A stretch of 64,000 nt of DNA from Paraflavitalea soli. GTDB taxonomy: Bacteria; Bacteroidota; Bacteroidia; Chitinophagales; Chitinophagaceae. This document shows positions 14,350-24,700 of this stretch, piece by piece (the stretch's first letter is position 1; the number at the start of each line of letters is the position of its first letter). The stretch spans positions 1,306,546-1,370,545 of the forward strand of contig NZ_CP032157.1 of NCBI RefSeq assembly GCF_003555545.1, in the 5' to 3' direction. The notes under the pieces were generated by a model that had not been told where the DNA came from, searched no databases, and saw only the letters and a program-made list of their open reading frames with translations. The position numbers and the translations under genes are program-made.

Positions 14350-14934
14350 TTAGTCGTTTTGTCTTCTTACGTATTTGGTAAGGATCACAATAAGCTGTCC
14401 TTCTATTTTGCCTTCAATTTGTTCTGTATTTTCTGGTACCAGCCGGATATTCTTAACTACGGTGCCCATTTTGGCATTGAGGGTAGAACCTTTCACATCC
14501 AGTGATTTGATCAGTACTACCGTATCGCCGGATTGCAACACATTACCATTGCTGTCTTTGTGCAGCTCTACCGTTGCGTCATTTTCATGGTCGCCAGTGG
14601 CCTTGGCCCAGGCAAGGGTTGGTTCGTCAAAATACATCATCTCCAGACTATCCTGAGCCCAGCTTTCCTGTCTTAGCCTGTTCAGCATTCGCCAGGCCAT
14701 TACCTGCACACCCTGTACTTCGCTCCACATAGACTCACTCAGGCACTTCCAGTGATTGCTATCCAACTCTTCTTTTTTGTCTATTTGTGCCTGGCATTTG
14801 GGGCAGATCAATATTACCTGGTCAAGGCTGTTGCTGATAGAAGGCGGTACTTCGTAGGCTTTCAGTGCGCCTGTTGCCCCACAAAGCTCACATTTGCCCC
14901 CACTTCTCTGTTGCAGTAAATCGTCCTGTTTCAT
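14350..14934 (-). CDS. PhnA/YjdM-type zinc-ribbon protein
   Basis: 194 residues, longer than the ~110-residue E. coli PhnA. An N-terminal zinc ribbon has CELC at 15-18 and CPKC at 44-47. The C-terminal PhnA domain includes SGDTVVLIKSLDVKGS and a final VILTKYVRR. Despite the name, a phosphonate role is not established for this family. The middle ~60 residues (about 60-120) form a helical insertion typical of Bacteroidota versions. Confidence 0.85.
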   Translation of the reverse strand: MKQDDLLQQRSGGKCELCGATGALKAYEVPPSISNSLDQVILICPKCQAQIDKKEELDSNHWKCLSESMWSEVQGVQVMAWRMLNRLRQESWAQDSLEMMYFDEPTLAWAKATGDHENDATVELHKDSNGNVLQSGDTVVLIKSLDVKGSTLNAKMGTVVKNIRLVPENTEQIEGKIEGQLIVILTKYVRRQND

Positions 14935-14965
14935 AGTTGATAAAAATGGCCGCGAAGGTAAGGTT

Positions 14966-16240
14966 TTATTTTTCCCCGATCACCTGTACTAATTGCATTA
15001 TCCAATCCGATTGGTTGTTCAGAATCGTATCCGGGGTCACTCCATAGTTCTCATAAGGCAGGTATTGTGTGTTATCCCGCATGTCAGTCATTATAGCGCC
15101 ATATTGACCGCTGGGTAGGGTTGCCATGCCGCCATAGTTCACGCCATAGGTAATGGTGCCCATCGTGGTTTGTCCAAAGGTGCTGATGCCAGCAAACCTT
15201 TTCAACTGAAGCGTAAATATTTCACCCTGGCTCATGGTGGCATTGTTCATCAGCAGGTAAGCCTTGTGGCTCTCTGCATATTTTTTGACCAATGCAAAGA
15301 ACTTGTACGATACCTTATCAGCTCCCCCGGTATTGTTCCTTACATCCACGATCAGGTATGGCGCAGTTAAAGAATCTTTTATCCTGTCATAAAAGGCCTG
15401 CGACACCGCCATATCTTTTGTCATGGCCGAAAAGTTGCCCAGTCGCAGGTATTGTATGGCGGGACTAATGCTCTTGAGCTGGAAAGCCGGTTCACTGGCC
15501 GGGATATTGCTATGATCCGTTTCATGGAGGATCTTTTTGTATACGGTTTGTGATACGGAGGAATAAAACATGGAATTGATCAGCGAATGGTTCCTGAATT
15601 TTTCATTGCTGTAAAAAATCAGGTTCTTTTTCAGCGGATGCCCATACACCGCCCTGAAACAATGAGGGGCATATTCATACAGCCGGATGGCTATTTGTCC
15701 TTTCTCCCACTGGGGCAGGGTGGTGTGCAATACTACACCCGTAAGTGCTCCCTGGCCGGCCCTGTACACACCCACGGTAAGCAAACTGTCATAATAATAA
15801 ATGCCTTCCACCGAATCGGTGGCTATTGGGGCGAGCACTGCCTCAAGGGAATCGAGGTTTATGGCGGTGGCCGGGTAGTTCTTGAAAAAGGAGCTTTGGC
15901 GGTATTGTTTCACTGCTTCGACGTTCTGTTGCTCAGAAAGTTTCAATTCAATAGATGGAAGTTGGATGAACCCCAGGTGATTGTCCCGTAGGGGTATAAA
16001 CAATTGTACCAGCTTATAGTAGTTGTCAAAGCTATTGCCAACCTGGAGTGTATCAGCACGTAATGATTGATAAAGGGCGTGGAAGGCCGGTTCTTTGTCT
16101 CCCTTTACCTGGTCCTTATAGGAGGGCGTCTTTTTCAGCAGGTCGTACAGAGCATCCAGGTCGGCGCGATAGTTGCCCGTCTGCGATTGGGCAGCGGGGG
16201 AGAGGCTATAGGTCAGGAGGAACAAAAATAGATAGCGCAT
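14966..16240 (-). CDS. S41-family peptidase-like secreted protein
   Basis: 424 residues with an N-terminal signal peptide (MRYLFLFLLTYSLSPAAQSQ). The C-terminal ~170 residues match the tail-specific protease fold: 'YLIVDVRNNTGGADKVSY' and NNATMSQGEIF, whose Ser (~338) aligns with the S41 nucleophile, then GTITYGVNYGG. No PDZ domain is evident. A periplasmic or extracellular location is expected. Nothing else is visible in the 280 bases that follow upstream of the next leftward gene. Confidence 0.8.
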   Translation of the reverse strand: MRYLFLFLLTYSLSPAAQSQTGNYRADLDALYDLLKKTPSYKDQVKGDKEPAFHALYQSLRADTLQVGNSFDNYYKLVQLFIPLRDNHLGFIQLPSIELKLSEQQNVEAVKQYRQSSFFKNYPATAINLDSLEAVLAPIATDSVEGIYYYDSLLTVGVYRAGQGALTGVVLHTTLPQWEKGQIAIRLYEYAPHCFRAVYGHPLKKNLIFYSNEKFRNHSLINSMFYSSVSQTVYKKILHETDHSNIPASEPAFQLKSISPAIQYLRLGNFSAMTKDMAVSQAFYDRIKDSLTAPYLIVDVRNNTGGADKVSYKFFALVKKYAESHKAYLLMNNATMSQGEIFTLQLKRFAGISTFGQTTMGTITYGVNYGGMATLPSGQYGAIMTDMRDNTQYLPYENYGVTPDTILNNQSDWIMQLVQVIGEK

Positions 16241-16520
16241 AGTAAATTGGTGATCGGTTAAATATACTCCAATATTACCAGGCCTGCCGGTAGAAGGATT
16301 AGCTGATCTGCCAACTGGAAAAAATTGTCTTCCAACTCATCAATAAGCTTTCATTATACAAGCCTTGCAAGAACTCATTTACTTCTTTTTGTTCATGCCT
16401 ATGCTCCGACCAACTGTGCAGCCAGATCGAAAGTGTTACCGCATACAATGATGCATATTTCAATGAAGATATCTTTTATCTTTTTGGCGAGATTGAAGGC
16501 AAGTGGAAGAGCTAAAGCTG

Positions 16521-17177
16521 TTACTTTTTCAGTAACCCGTCTTTCACCAGTTGGGCTACCAGCTTTTTGGGATAGTCGCGTACAAAATTGTCGATACTGC
16601 CCGGATTTACCGTTTCTGATTGAGCACTCCAGATCAGCTTTTCAGTGGAAGCATCATAAAGGTTGGTCTCCATGAAATAGGTCTTATCAGTCGCATAATA
16701 ACCGGCATCCCACATATTCGGGTACCAGTAATTATAATAGCTGTAAAATCCGCCATACCACCGGTAGTAGGGGTAGGGCGCGTAATACCTGTTATTGCCG
16801 GGTACATAGCGTGTCTCGCTTTCCTTATTGATCAGTGATACCGTGAGGATGGCATCTACACCGGCTTGTTTGATCTTGTCCAGCATTTCTTCCCGTGGGG
16901 GCAGTTTCTCGTAAAAAGAAGGGGAGAAGAATTCGGTACTTTTTACAGCCTTGATATTCCGTGCCGCTGCTTCTGCTGCCAGGGCGTTTTCCAGTTTGGT
17001 GCGCACTTCCATATTGCGGCTGAGAGAGGCAAGAAAAACACTGGCGTTTTCCCTGGCATGTCCCTTTACTTCCGGGTCGATCCAGGAACCCGTGATCCGC
17101 GTATTGGATCCGCAGGCAAATAAAAACGATACCAGCATAAGCAGCATTCCCAGGCGGAAATTACGTTTCAGTTGCAT
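16521..17177 (-). CDS. Tyr-rich lipoprotein, paralogue of the protein at 57071
   Basis: 218 residues. The lipobox is FLFACG, the start of the mature lipoprotein. Features shared with the 57071 product are a 'xxTGSWxDxE' N-terminus, a central VDAILTVSLINKExxxxYVPGN segment, a Tyr/Trp-rich stretch (PYPYYRWYGGFYSYYNYW), then YFMETNLYD and a final basic LVKDGLLKK. It may bind to or sit in the outer membrane; function unknown. It is divergent from the ECF sigma factor gene, which could control it. Confidence 0.7.
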   Translation of the reverse strand: MQLKRNFRLGMLLMLVSFLFACGSNTRITGSWIDPEVKGHARENASVFLASLSRNMEVRTKLENALAAEAAARNIKAVKSTEFFSPSFYEKLPPREEMLDKIKQAGVDAILTVSLINKESETRYVPGNNRYYAPYPYYRWYGGFYSYYNYWYPNMWDAGYYATDKTYFMETNLYDASTEKLIWSAQSETVNPGSIDNFVRDYPKKLVAQLVKDGLLKK

Positions 17178-17361
17178 GTGTATTAGTTTGAATGGTGAAA
17201 CAGTTCAGAGCGCCGGGGTAATAATGGCTTGCTGTTTAAGATAGAACAAATATACATAATCGACATGTATTAACCCTGCCGGGTTTATTACTGTGCATAA
17301 AGTTCCCGGCGACTACCTGCATCGTAGCTAAAACTATTTTTCCCTTTACTCCGTATATAAT

Positions 17362-17928
17362 GTGCATCTGATTTACTCATCGCTTTTGAAAGGATCACCA
17401 ACATATACTGAGCAGGAACTGGTTAGTTTGCTGAAACAGCGCGCACAGGCGGCTTTCAGCTACTTGTATGATAACTATTCAGCTACCCTTAATGGGGTTA
17501 TCTTCGGTATCCTGCAGGATGGAGAGGTTTCGGGCGATGTATTGCAGGAAGTTTTTGTGAAGATCTGGCGGCAGATAGAACACTACGACCCGGCCAAAGG
17601 CAGACTTTTCACCTGGATGTACAACATAGCACGCACTACCGCCATTGATACCTTACGCAGCAGGGATTGGAAAAACAGTCAACGCAACAATTCATTGACC
17701 GAAGAATATACCTTGTTACGGGATAGCGTACCGCATCCCGGTGAAGATCTGGGCCTGCGTAAGATCGTTCAACATTTAAAAGAAGATTACAAAGTACTCG
17801 TAGAGTTGTCCTATTTTCAGGGATATACCCAGGAAGAAATAGCGGGAATGCTGAACATCCCCCTGGGTACTGTAAAAACAAGGATCAGGGCAGCGATACT
17901 TCAATTAAGACAACAGGTTAAATTGTAA
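17362..17928 (+). CDS. ECF-type RNA polymerase sigma factor
   Basis: 188 residues from GTG 17362; the exact start is uncertain because no ATG lies in frame nearby. Sigma region 2 is at ~30-100 (LFTWMYNIARTTAIDTLRSR) and region 4 at ~130-185 (YTQEEIAGMLNIPLGTVKTR). It is followed after one base by a membrane anti-sigma factor gene, the usual ECF arrangement, so its activity is presumably released by an envelope signal. Confidence 0.9.
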   Translation: MHLIYSSLLKGSPTYTEQELVSLLKQRAQAAFSYLYDNYSATLNGVIFGILQDGEVSGDVLQEVFVKIWRQIEHYDPAKGRLFTWMYNIARTTAIDTLRSRDWKNSQRNNSLTEEYTLLRDSVPHPGEDLGLRKIVQHLKEDYKVLVELSYFQGYTQEEIAGMLNIPLGTVKTRIRAAILQLRQQVKL

Positions 17929-17929
17929 A

Positions 17930-18739
17930 GTGGATATACAGGCATACATACAAAGTGGAGTTATTGAAAGTTATGTTTTGGGCATAGCCAATAACGATGA
18001 AGTGGCCGAATTGCAGCGGCTACGCCTGGAACATCCTGCAATAGACGCTGCCGTAGTACAAGCGGAAGAATGGCTTCGTAATACAGCCCCCCAATTTGCC
18101 GTCCCGGTAGCTGGTAATGCAAAAGAACAATTAATGGCCACCCTGCAGCAGGAGTTCAGTACTTCCGCGCCGGAGATCACTACAACTTCCATACCACCCG
18201 CACCTGTCGTGCAGATGGGTACCCGCTACATAGCCGCTGCTTCCCTCATCCTGTTTATGGCCAGCGCGGGTGTTAATGTGTATCTCTATAAGAAGTACAC
18301 CAAAGCCAACAGGGATTACCTGGCGCTTCAAAACGAACACAACAATCTCCTGGCCGATAACAAGATTTATCAAACCCGCCTGACTGATCTGCACAAAAAT
18401 ATGCAGCTCATGGCGGCGCCCGGCATGCTGAAAGTCTCGATGCCCGGTATTGCAGGCAAGGAGAACAACCTCGCTACTGTGTACTGGGATTCCCACACCA
18501 AAAATGTGTACCTCATTGCCAGCAATCTGCCGCCTGCACCTGCGGGTAAGCAATACCAGCTTTGGGCCCTGGTAGATGGTAAGCCTGTAGATGCAGGCAT
18601 GCTCGACAATTGTACTGTGCTTTGCCAGTTGAAGCCAGTGCAGCATGCCCAGGCATTTGCCATCACACTCGAAAAAGCTGGCGGCAACTCCGTGCCCGAT
18701 CTCACTCAACTCTATGTAATGGGTAAAGTACCATCATAA
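17930..18739 (+). CDS. Anti-sigma factor, RskA-type C-terminal domain
   Basis: 269 residues from GTG 17930. An N-terminal cytoplasmic ~95 residues (IQSGVIESYVLGIANNDE) bind sigma in this family, one transmembrane helix lies at ~98-118, then a coiled-coil stretch and the periplasmic RskA domain (~165-265: 'VYLIASNLPPAPAGKQYQLW', DAGMLDN, FAITLEKAGG). It is encoded directly after the sigma factor and would hold it at the inner membrane. Confidence 0.88.
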   Translation: MDIQAYIQSGVIESYVLGIANNDEVAELQRLRLEHPAIDAAVVQAEEWLRNTAPQFAVPVAGNAKEQLMATLQQEFSTSAPEITTTSIPPAPVVQMGTRYIAAASLILFMASAGVNVYLYKKYTKANRDYLALQNEHNNLLADNKIYQTRLTDLHKNMQLMAAPGMLKVSMPGIAGKENNLATVYWDSHTKNVYLIASNLPPAPAGKQYQLWALVDGKPVDAGMLDNCTVLCQLKPVQHAQAFAITLEKAGGNSVPDLTQLYVMGKVPS

Positions 18740-18778
18740 ATAATTACTGGTGCGCATACCGCCAGTTCAGATGCAGGG

Positions 18779-18807
18779 ACCGCCTCACAAAGGCGGTTTC
18801 TTTTTTT
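18779..18807 (+). terminator. Terminator of the sigma/anti-sigma operon
   Basis: ACCGCCT, short loop, AGGCGGT, then TTCTTTTTTT; 40 bases beyond the anti-sigma stop codon. Confidence 0.85.
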
Positions 18808-18985
18808 GTGTCATCAAATTAACAAGCTCCTTAAAACCTTTCGAAAACACACATCGTATATATAATGACACCCACACAAAATCGTATAACGGTAATGGTA
18901 CAGCTTCCTGGCTGTTGTCACCAGCAATCACGATCGTAGTTTGCTTGAAAGAGAAACAATAATTTTTAATATTAAATCATCACAA

Positions 18986-19399
18986 ATGAAAAGGACAATG
19001 AACCTTATGGCAATTTGTTTGCCCTTATTGATGGCTTCTAAAGGCCAGTTACAGGCAGCTACTACGCCTGCACCTGCTATGCACACAGCTATAATAGTAG
19101 CCGATTGGACCAAGTCTGCTACTGGCACCTGGGCCGGTATGAAAGATGGCGTTACCTATTGGTACAAGCTCGATAAAAAGGCAGGCTTGTGGTGGAGCAC
19201 GGATGGTAAAAAATGGGCTGAGGTAAAGGATGGCGCCTGGGCCGATAAAGATGGCAAGTGGTTAAAGATCCACGACAAGAAACTGGTATGGAGCACAGAT
19301 GGCAAGGCATGGTCCGAAGTGCCTGAATGGAAATGGGAAGGGGCTGATGGTAAATGGTATAAGTTTGATAGTCACTGGACGCTCTGGGTGAATGGATAG
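18986..19399 (+). CDS. Small secreted Trp/Lys-rich repeat protein
   Basis: 137 residues from ATG 18986; an upstream in-frame start at 18941 would spoil the signal peptide MKRTMNLMAICLPLLMASKG. The mature part contains imperfect repeats of W-x-TDGKxW-(S/A)EV (two clear copies) and DGKW-L/Y-K segments, giving more than ten Trp. No enzyme motif is present. It follows the sigma/anti-sigma operon on the same strand but after a terminator, so it may be a target of that sigma factor. I do not recognise the family. Confidence 0.65.
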   Translation: MKRTMNLMAICLPLLMASKGQLQAATTPAPAMHTAIIVADWTKSATGTWAGMKDGVTYWYKLDKKAGLWWSTDGKKWAEVKDGAWADKDGKWLKIHDKKLVWSTDGKAWSEVPEWKWEGADGKWYKFDSHWTLWVNG

Positions 19400-19424
19400 T
19401 ACGATGTAGCTTCCGGTAGCGGAT

Positions 19425-19457
19425 AGCCCCCTGAACATTGTTCAGAGGGCTTTTTTT
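19425..19457 (+). terminator. Intrinsic terminator
   Basis: AGCCCcCTGAAC, a 3-base loop, GTTCAGaGGGCT followed by seven T. It ends the Trp-rich protein transcript. Confidence 0.88.
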
Positions 19458-19560
19458 ATATATTTTGTTTTTGTATCTTTAAAATATCCCCACCCGCTAT
19501 ACGCCCTTTGTCGGGCATGCCTCCTTTAACCCTTGATTATTTTATCTAAATTTTCAAGCG

Positions 19561-20889
19561 ATGAAATACACGTTTACTATTGTCATTATCTTTTTGGGAA
19601 ATCTCGTATTCGGACAAACAAGATCAATACTGATCAATAACGTAGAGATCTTCAATGGGAAAGATGAAAAAACAACCATCGGAAATGTATTGATTGAAGG
19701 CAACCTGATCAAGACGATTTCTACCAGCCCCATTCCCACTAATAAAAGCGCCAATACACAGATCATTGACGGAAAGGGGAAGTTTTTGATGCCCGGACTG
19801 ATCGATGCCCATGTACATTTAACCATGGAATCTATTCCTAAGCAAGTGGCGTTGGTATCTGATATTGCTTATGTTAACCTGGTCGCTGCAGATGCTGCCG
19901 GAAAGCAATTATTACGCGGGTTCACTACTGTACGCGATATGGGGGGAGCCACATTTAGCCTAAAGAAAGTAATAGAACAGGGATTATTTATCGGACCGCG
20001 TATCTATCCAAGCGGTGCTACTATCTCTCAAACTGGTGGACATGGTGACTTTGGGATGCCTACAGATGTTCCCCGGCAGATAGGTGCGCCACTTAGTTAC
20101 ATGGAAAAAAACGGTATGACCATCATTGCTGATGGTGAAGACCAGGTTTTAATGAGAACAAGGGAACAATTACGTCTGGGAGCTACCCAGATAAAGCTGA
20201 TGGCGGGTGGGGGCGTATCCTCCAATTATGATCCGTTGGATGTAGCCCAGTTTACAGAGGCAGAAATTAAGGCTGCAGTGGAGGGGGCCGGCAACTGGGG
20301 CACTTATGTTGCTGTACATGCTTACACCCCCAAAGCCATTACCGCGGCCGTAAACGCCGGCGTAAAGTGTATAGAACATGGGCAACTGATGGATGATGCT
20401 ACTGCAAAACTGCTTGCTCAAAAAGGCATATGGCTATCACTTCAGCCTTTTTTGGATGATGAGGATGCAAACCCTCATCCCGAAGGTTCCGAAAACAGGA
20501 AAAAGCAATTGCAAATGACCAATGGTACCGACAATGCCTTCGCACTTGCTAAAAAATACAAGATCAAAACTGCATGGGGTACCGATTGTCTTTTCGATCC
20601 TAAACTGGCTACAAGACAAGGAGCCCAGCTTGCCAAACTCATAAGGTGGTACACCCCTTACGAGATTTTAAGAATGGCAACCTCGGCCAATGCAGAATTA
20701 CTGGCCCTGTGCGGCCTGCGTAACCCCTATGCAGCAGGTAAACTCGGCATAATTGAGCAGGGCGCATACGCTGACCTGCTCCTGGTTGATGGCAACCCCT
20801 TAAAGAATATTAAATTGATTGAAGACCCCGAAAAAAACTTTCTCATCATAATGAAAGATGGCATTATTTATAAAAATAGGGTTCAATAG
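19561..20889 (+). CDS. Secreted amidohydrolase (imidazolonepropionase-like)
   Basis: 442 residues. A signal peptide MKYTFTIVIIFLGNLVFGQ is followed by a small beta sandwich and the TIM-barrel metal site: DAHVHLT at ~80, a Lys in 'TQIKLMAGGG', His in AVHAYTP and EHG, and Asp in AWGTDC. The C-terminal NPYAAGKLGIIEQGAYADLL segment is typical of Xaa-Pro dipeptidase/prolidase-like amidohydrolases. It probably hydrolyses a cyclic amide or dipeptide outside the cytoplasm; substrate unknown. A weak hairpin (ATAAACCA / TGGTTTAT) lies at 20901-20926. Confidence 0.85.
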   Translation: MKYTFTIVIIFLGNLVFGQTRSILINNVEIFNGKDEKTTIGNVLIEGNLIKTISTSPIPTNKSANTQIIDGKGKFLMPGLIDAHVHLTMESIPKQVALVSDIAYVNLVAADAAGKQLLRGFTTVRDMGGATFSLKKVIEQGLFIGPRIYPSGATISQTGGHGDFGMPTDVPRQIGAPLSYMEKNGMTIIADGEDQVLMRTREQLRLGATQIKLMAGGGVSSNYDPLDVAQFTEAEIKAAVEGAGNWGTYVAVHAYTPKAITAAVNAGVKCIEHGQLMDDATAKLLAQKGIWLSLQPFLDDEDANPHPEGSENRKKQLQMTNGTDNAFALAKKYKIKTAWGTDCLFDPKLATRQGAQLAKLIRWYTPYEILRMATSANAELLALCGLRNPYAAGKLGIIEQGAYADLLLVDGNPLKNIKLIEDPEKNFLIIMKDGIIYKNRVQ

Positions 20890-21042
20890 CAACTAAAACA
20901 ATAAACCACCCCGAAGGATGGTTTATACCCATTGTGTAACAAAGTTGTTCACCGGACATTGGATAACGATAAGGATTGGTTAATGGTACATAACGAGCTA
21001 AATAAGGTATGGTCAATGTTACTGGTTCCGGCAATGGGCAGG

Positions 21043-21294
21043 CTAAGCAAAATCCCCGTCAAATAATAGTATGATCTTGCTGCAGGGGACACCCAGCAAT
21101 AAGCTAATAGCCTTTATTTCTTTATAACGTAACTCTTCCGGGCGCTGAATAATGTCATCAATGCGACTGGTATTTTTTCTCAATTCCCGCGCAATCATTG
21201 ATTTCGGTATAGTGTCAAATATTTGCTCAAATGCTGTAATGCTCCTGGTATTAATAAGGTCCCTCACAGTCTTGAAGCGTACATCCGTATGCAT
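21043..21294 (-). CDS. Small putative DNA-binding protein next to the polymerase genes
   Basis: 83 residues, helical. Its core (KSMIARELRKNTSRIDDIIQ, then EIKAISLLLGVPCSKI) resembles a shortened XRE-type helix-turn-helix, but the match is loose. It is divergent from the DnaE-type polymerase gene, across a 444-bp region rich in GAATAC/TTGT boxes, so it is a candidate regulator of that cluster. Function is inferred from position only. Confidence 0.55.
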   Translation of the reverse strand: MHTDVRFKTVRDLINTRSITAFEQIFDTIPKSMIARELRKNTSRIDDIIQRPEELRYKEIKAISLLLGVPCSKIILLFDGDFA

Positions 21295-21347
21295 TATCGA
21301 AAGTAAAATAAGTAAACGGCTTTCTCTTTTACAGGATGTATTTTCTC

Positions 21348-21494
21348 GAATACGAATTGTACATTATTGAATACAAAAAGGAGCAAGCAGAATACAGATT
21401 GTCTTTTCCCGGAACAGGTTGTATTCAACGTCCAAAGAACGACCCGTAACCTTCATCAATACAATTCATCTTTCTATAATTACAAGTTGTATTA
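21348..21494. promoter_or_regulatory. Cluster of GAATAC-N4-TGT boxes upstream of the polymerase genes
   Basis: Four related 14-bp boxes occur: GAATACGAATTGTA (21348-21361), GAATACAGATTGTC (21390-21403), and on the opposite strand GAATACAACCTGTT (21426-21413) and TAATACAACTTGTA (21494-21481). Half sites are GAATACAAA at 21369 and AATACAATT at 21459. This looks like a multi-site operator in the divergent region 21295-21737. Nothing else was recognised there. Confidence 0.5.
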
Positions 21495-21737
21495 CGTGTA
21501 GAATGCCTCCTCACTTTATTGATGTGCAACAATACTTTCTTAGTTACAGTGTTACTATCCGTTTGCTAATTCCTTTAGTAATTTTACATCGTCGCTACAT
21601 TGATGCAGTAGTTTATCCCTCCCCGTTGATAAGCTCCATCAATGCATGATACACCAATTCCAATTACATACAAGTTTAATGAACAGGCCCTGGCCTGTAC
21701 TGGCATCGTTTTGCCCATAAGGCAACCGCACATACCC

Positions 21738-24700
21738 ATGTACCTGAATTGTAAAACATATTACAGCTTCAAATACGGCACCTTCAGCACAGAAGGTCTC
21801 GTGCAGGAAGCGGCGGAACAGGGAGTAGCGGCACTTGCTTTAACCAATATCAACGGTACCCCTGATGCATGGCCCTTTGTAAAACATTGCAACAAGGCCG
21901 GCATAAAGCCCATCCTTGGTGCAGAGATACGCAATGGTAATACTTTATTGTATATACTCATTGCCGCTAATAACAGCGGTTTCGAATGGATCAACGCTTT
22001 TATATCGGGCTTTCTTAAATCCCACAAACCTTTTCCGGAGCCCACCGCCATTACAACTTTTTTTGAGCAAATTGCCGACGGCTATATTGTTTATCCCCTG
22101 GGAGCAAAACCCCTCGATACCTTATTGAGAAATGAGTTTATAGGCGTACAATCTACTGAGGTCAACAAACTGTACAATACACCTGCCCAGTACCGCGATA
22201 AATTCATTATCCGTCAGCCCGTTACATTTCAAACACCTGACCACTACGATGTGCACCGCCTGCTGAGGGCCATGGACCACAATGTCATTGAATCGAAGCT
22301 GCCGCCCGATGCTGTATGCGCACCCCACGAGTATTTCGTATCACAGAAATACTTGCTCCAGGCTTTTCAGGCTTACCCTCAGATCATCACCAATACCTTA
22401 CGACTCATAGATTCTTGTTCCATTGAGCTCGATTTCGATACCCACAAAAACAAACAATATTTTACCATCAGCAAAGAAGATGATTCCGTATTGCTGCGGA
22501 AGTTGGCCATTGACGGGCTGCAGCAGCGTTATGGCCACAATACCGCAGCTACTGAGCGGCTCTACAAGGAGCTTAAGGTTATCAACGACCTCGGCTTTAC
22601 AGCTTACTTCCTCATTACCTGGGATATCATCCGCTATGCTAAAAGCCGGGGTTTCTATCACGTAGGGAGAGGCAGTGGTGCCAACAGTATAGTGGCCTAC
22701 TGCCTCAAAATTACCGATGTCGATCCGCTCGAACTCAACCTCTATTTCGAGCGGTTCCTCAATCCTGAACGAACCTCGCCGCCTGATTTTGACATTGACT
22801 TCTCGTGGCTCGAACGTGATGAGATCATGGATTACATCGTCAAGCGCTATGGAGAAAAGCAGGTGGCCCTTATGGGTGCCTATGTTACCTTCAAACAAAG
22901 GGCCGTAGTACGTGAGCTTGCCAAAGTGTTTGGCCTGCCAGAACAGGAAATAGACGGCCTCTCCAAATTACCTTTCGTTACCCCGCTTGCTTTTGAAGCC
23001 TGGAAAAAACTGAGCGCCCGGCCATCATCAATAGATGATTACCGTAAAGGCATTGCCTGGTACCAGACCAGCAGCCGTCCGATCAACTACCAGGCCATCA
23101 TAACACGGCTGGGTCAGAAATACCTGCTTAACGATGGGGAAGTGGCAGCGCTGGCCCAGTCACCTATCAGTTGCGGTATTGTGGACGATGTTATCTGGAA
23201 AATACTTTATTACAGCCCTTTCATCCACAATTTTCCCAGCCACCTCAGTTTGCACGTAGGTGGCATGCTCATCAGCGAAAAGCCCATCCATGCCTATACT
23301 GCTACCTTTTTTCCTCCCAAGGGCATTGCTACCACGCAAATTGACATGCACATTGCTGAAGACATAGGCCTCGATAAACTGGATGTGCTCAGCCAACGTG
23401 GACTCGGCCATATCAAAGAAACTGTGCGACTGGTGCAGGAAAACCAGGGTATCCGCATACACATCGATGAAGTGGAGAAGTTTAAGAAAGATCCCCGGGT
23501 TAAAGCACAGCTACAGCAGGTCAATACCGTTGGCTGCTTTTATATAGAAAGTCCGGCCATGCGTCAACTGCTTAGCAAACTCAGGTGTGATAATTATCCC
23601 GTACTAGTAGTAGCCAGTTCTATCATAAGGCCCGGTGTAGCCAGCAGCGGCATGATGCAGCAATACATTTCCCGCTATCTCGAACCCCATACCACCGAAT
23701 ACCTGCACCCTGTGATGGAGGAAATACTCAGTGAAACATTCGGTGTTATGGTATTCCAGGAAGATGTAATGAAAGTAGGTCATTACTTTGGGGGGCTCAA
23801 CATGGCAGCAGCCGATTCCCTGCGCCGTGCTATGAGTGGCAAATCACGGGGTACCGATCACTTTGCCGCCCTCAAAGATGAATTCTACGGCAACTGTACA
23901 GCTAAAGGATACACGGAAGAGCTGATTACCGAAGTATGGCGGCAAATGGAATCATTCGCCGGCTATTCCTTTTGCAAAGCCCACTCTGCCAGCTATGCTG
24001 TTGAGAGTTTCCAGGACCTCTATCTCAAGACCTATTATCCCATCGAATTTATGGTGGGTGTCATCAACAACTTTGGCGGATACTACAGCACCGAAATATA
24101 CTTTATCGAACTGCGTAAGGCTGGTGGTATACCACATTTGCCCTGTGTCAACGCCAGCAGTTACAATACCACCATCAAAGGCAAAGATGTTTATACAGGT
24201 TTTGTATTTCTCACCAGTCTCGAAAAATATACTGCACAAATCATCATCAAAGAAAGGGAGCGCAATGGACCCTACCTCCACCTCCAGGATTTTGTGGAGC
24301 GAACAGCCATCGACCCCGAACAAATGAACATTCTCATCTCGATAGGTGCTTTCCGCTTTACCGGTAAGTCAAAAAAGCAACTGTTGTGGGAAGCCAACTT
24401 CCTGCAAAAACGCCAGCAAGCACCCGTTGCCAGTCATGCTATGTTCAAAGAAAAGCCCATGGCTTTTAAGCTGCCCAACCTGGCCGATCATCCCGTCGAT
24501 GATATGTATGACGAAATGGAGATCATGGGATTTCCTTTCAGGAACCCTTTTGAGCTCATGAAAGAACAAACCGTACAGCGTCAGTTTTCCAAAGAGTTGC
24601 CGCAGCACCTGGGCAGGCAGGTAAGTATGGTGCTTTATTTTGTAGATTATAAAGTACTCTCCACCGTCAACGGTTCCATCATGGCCTTCGGCTCCTTCCT

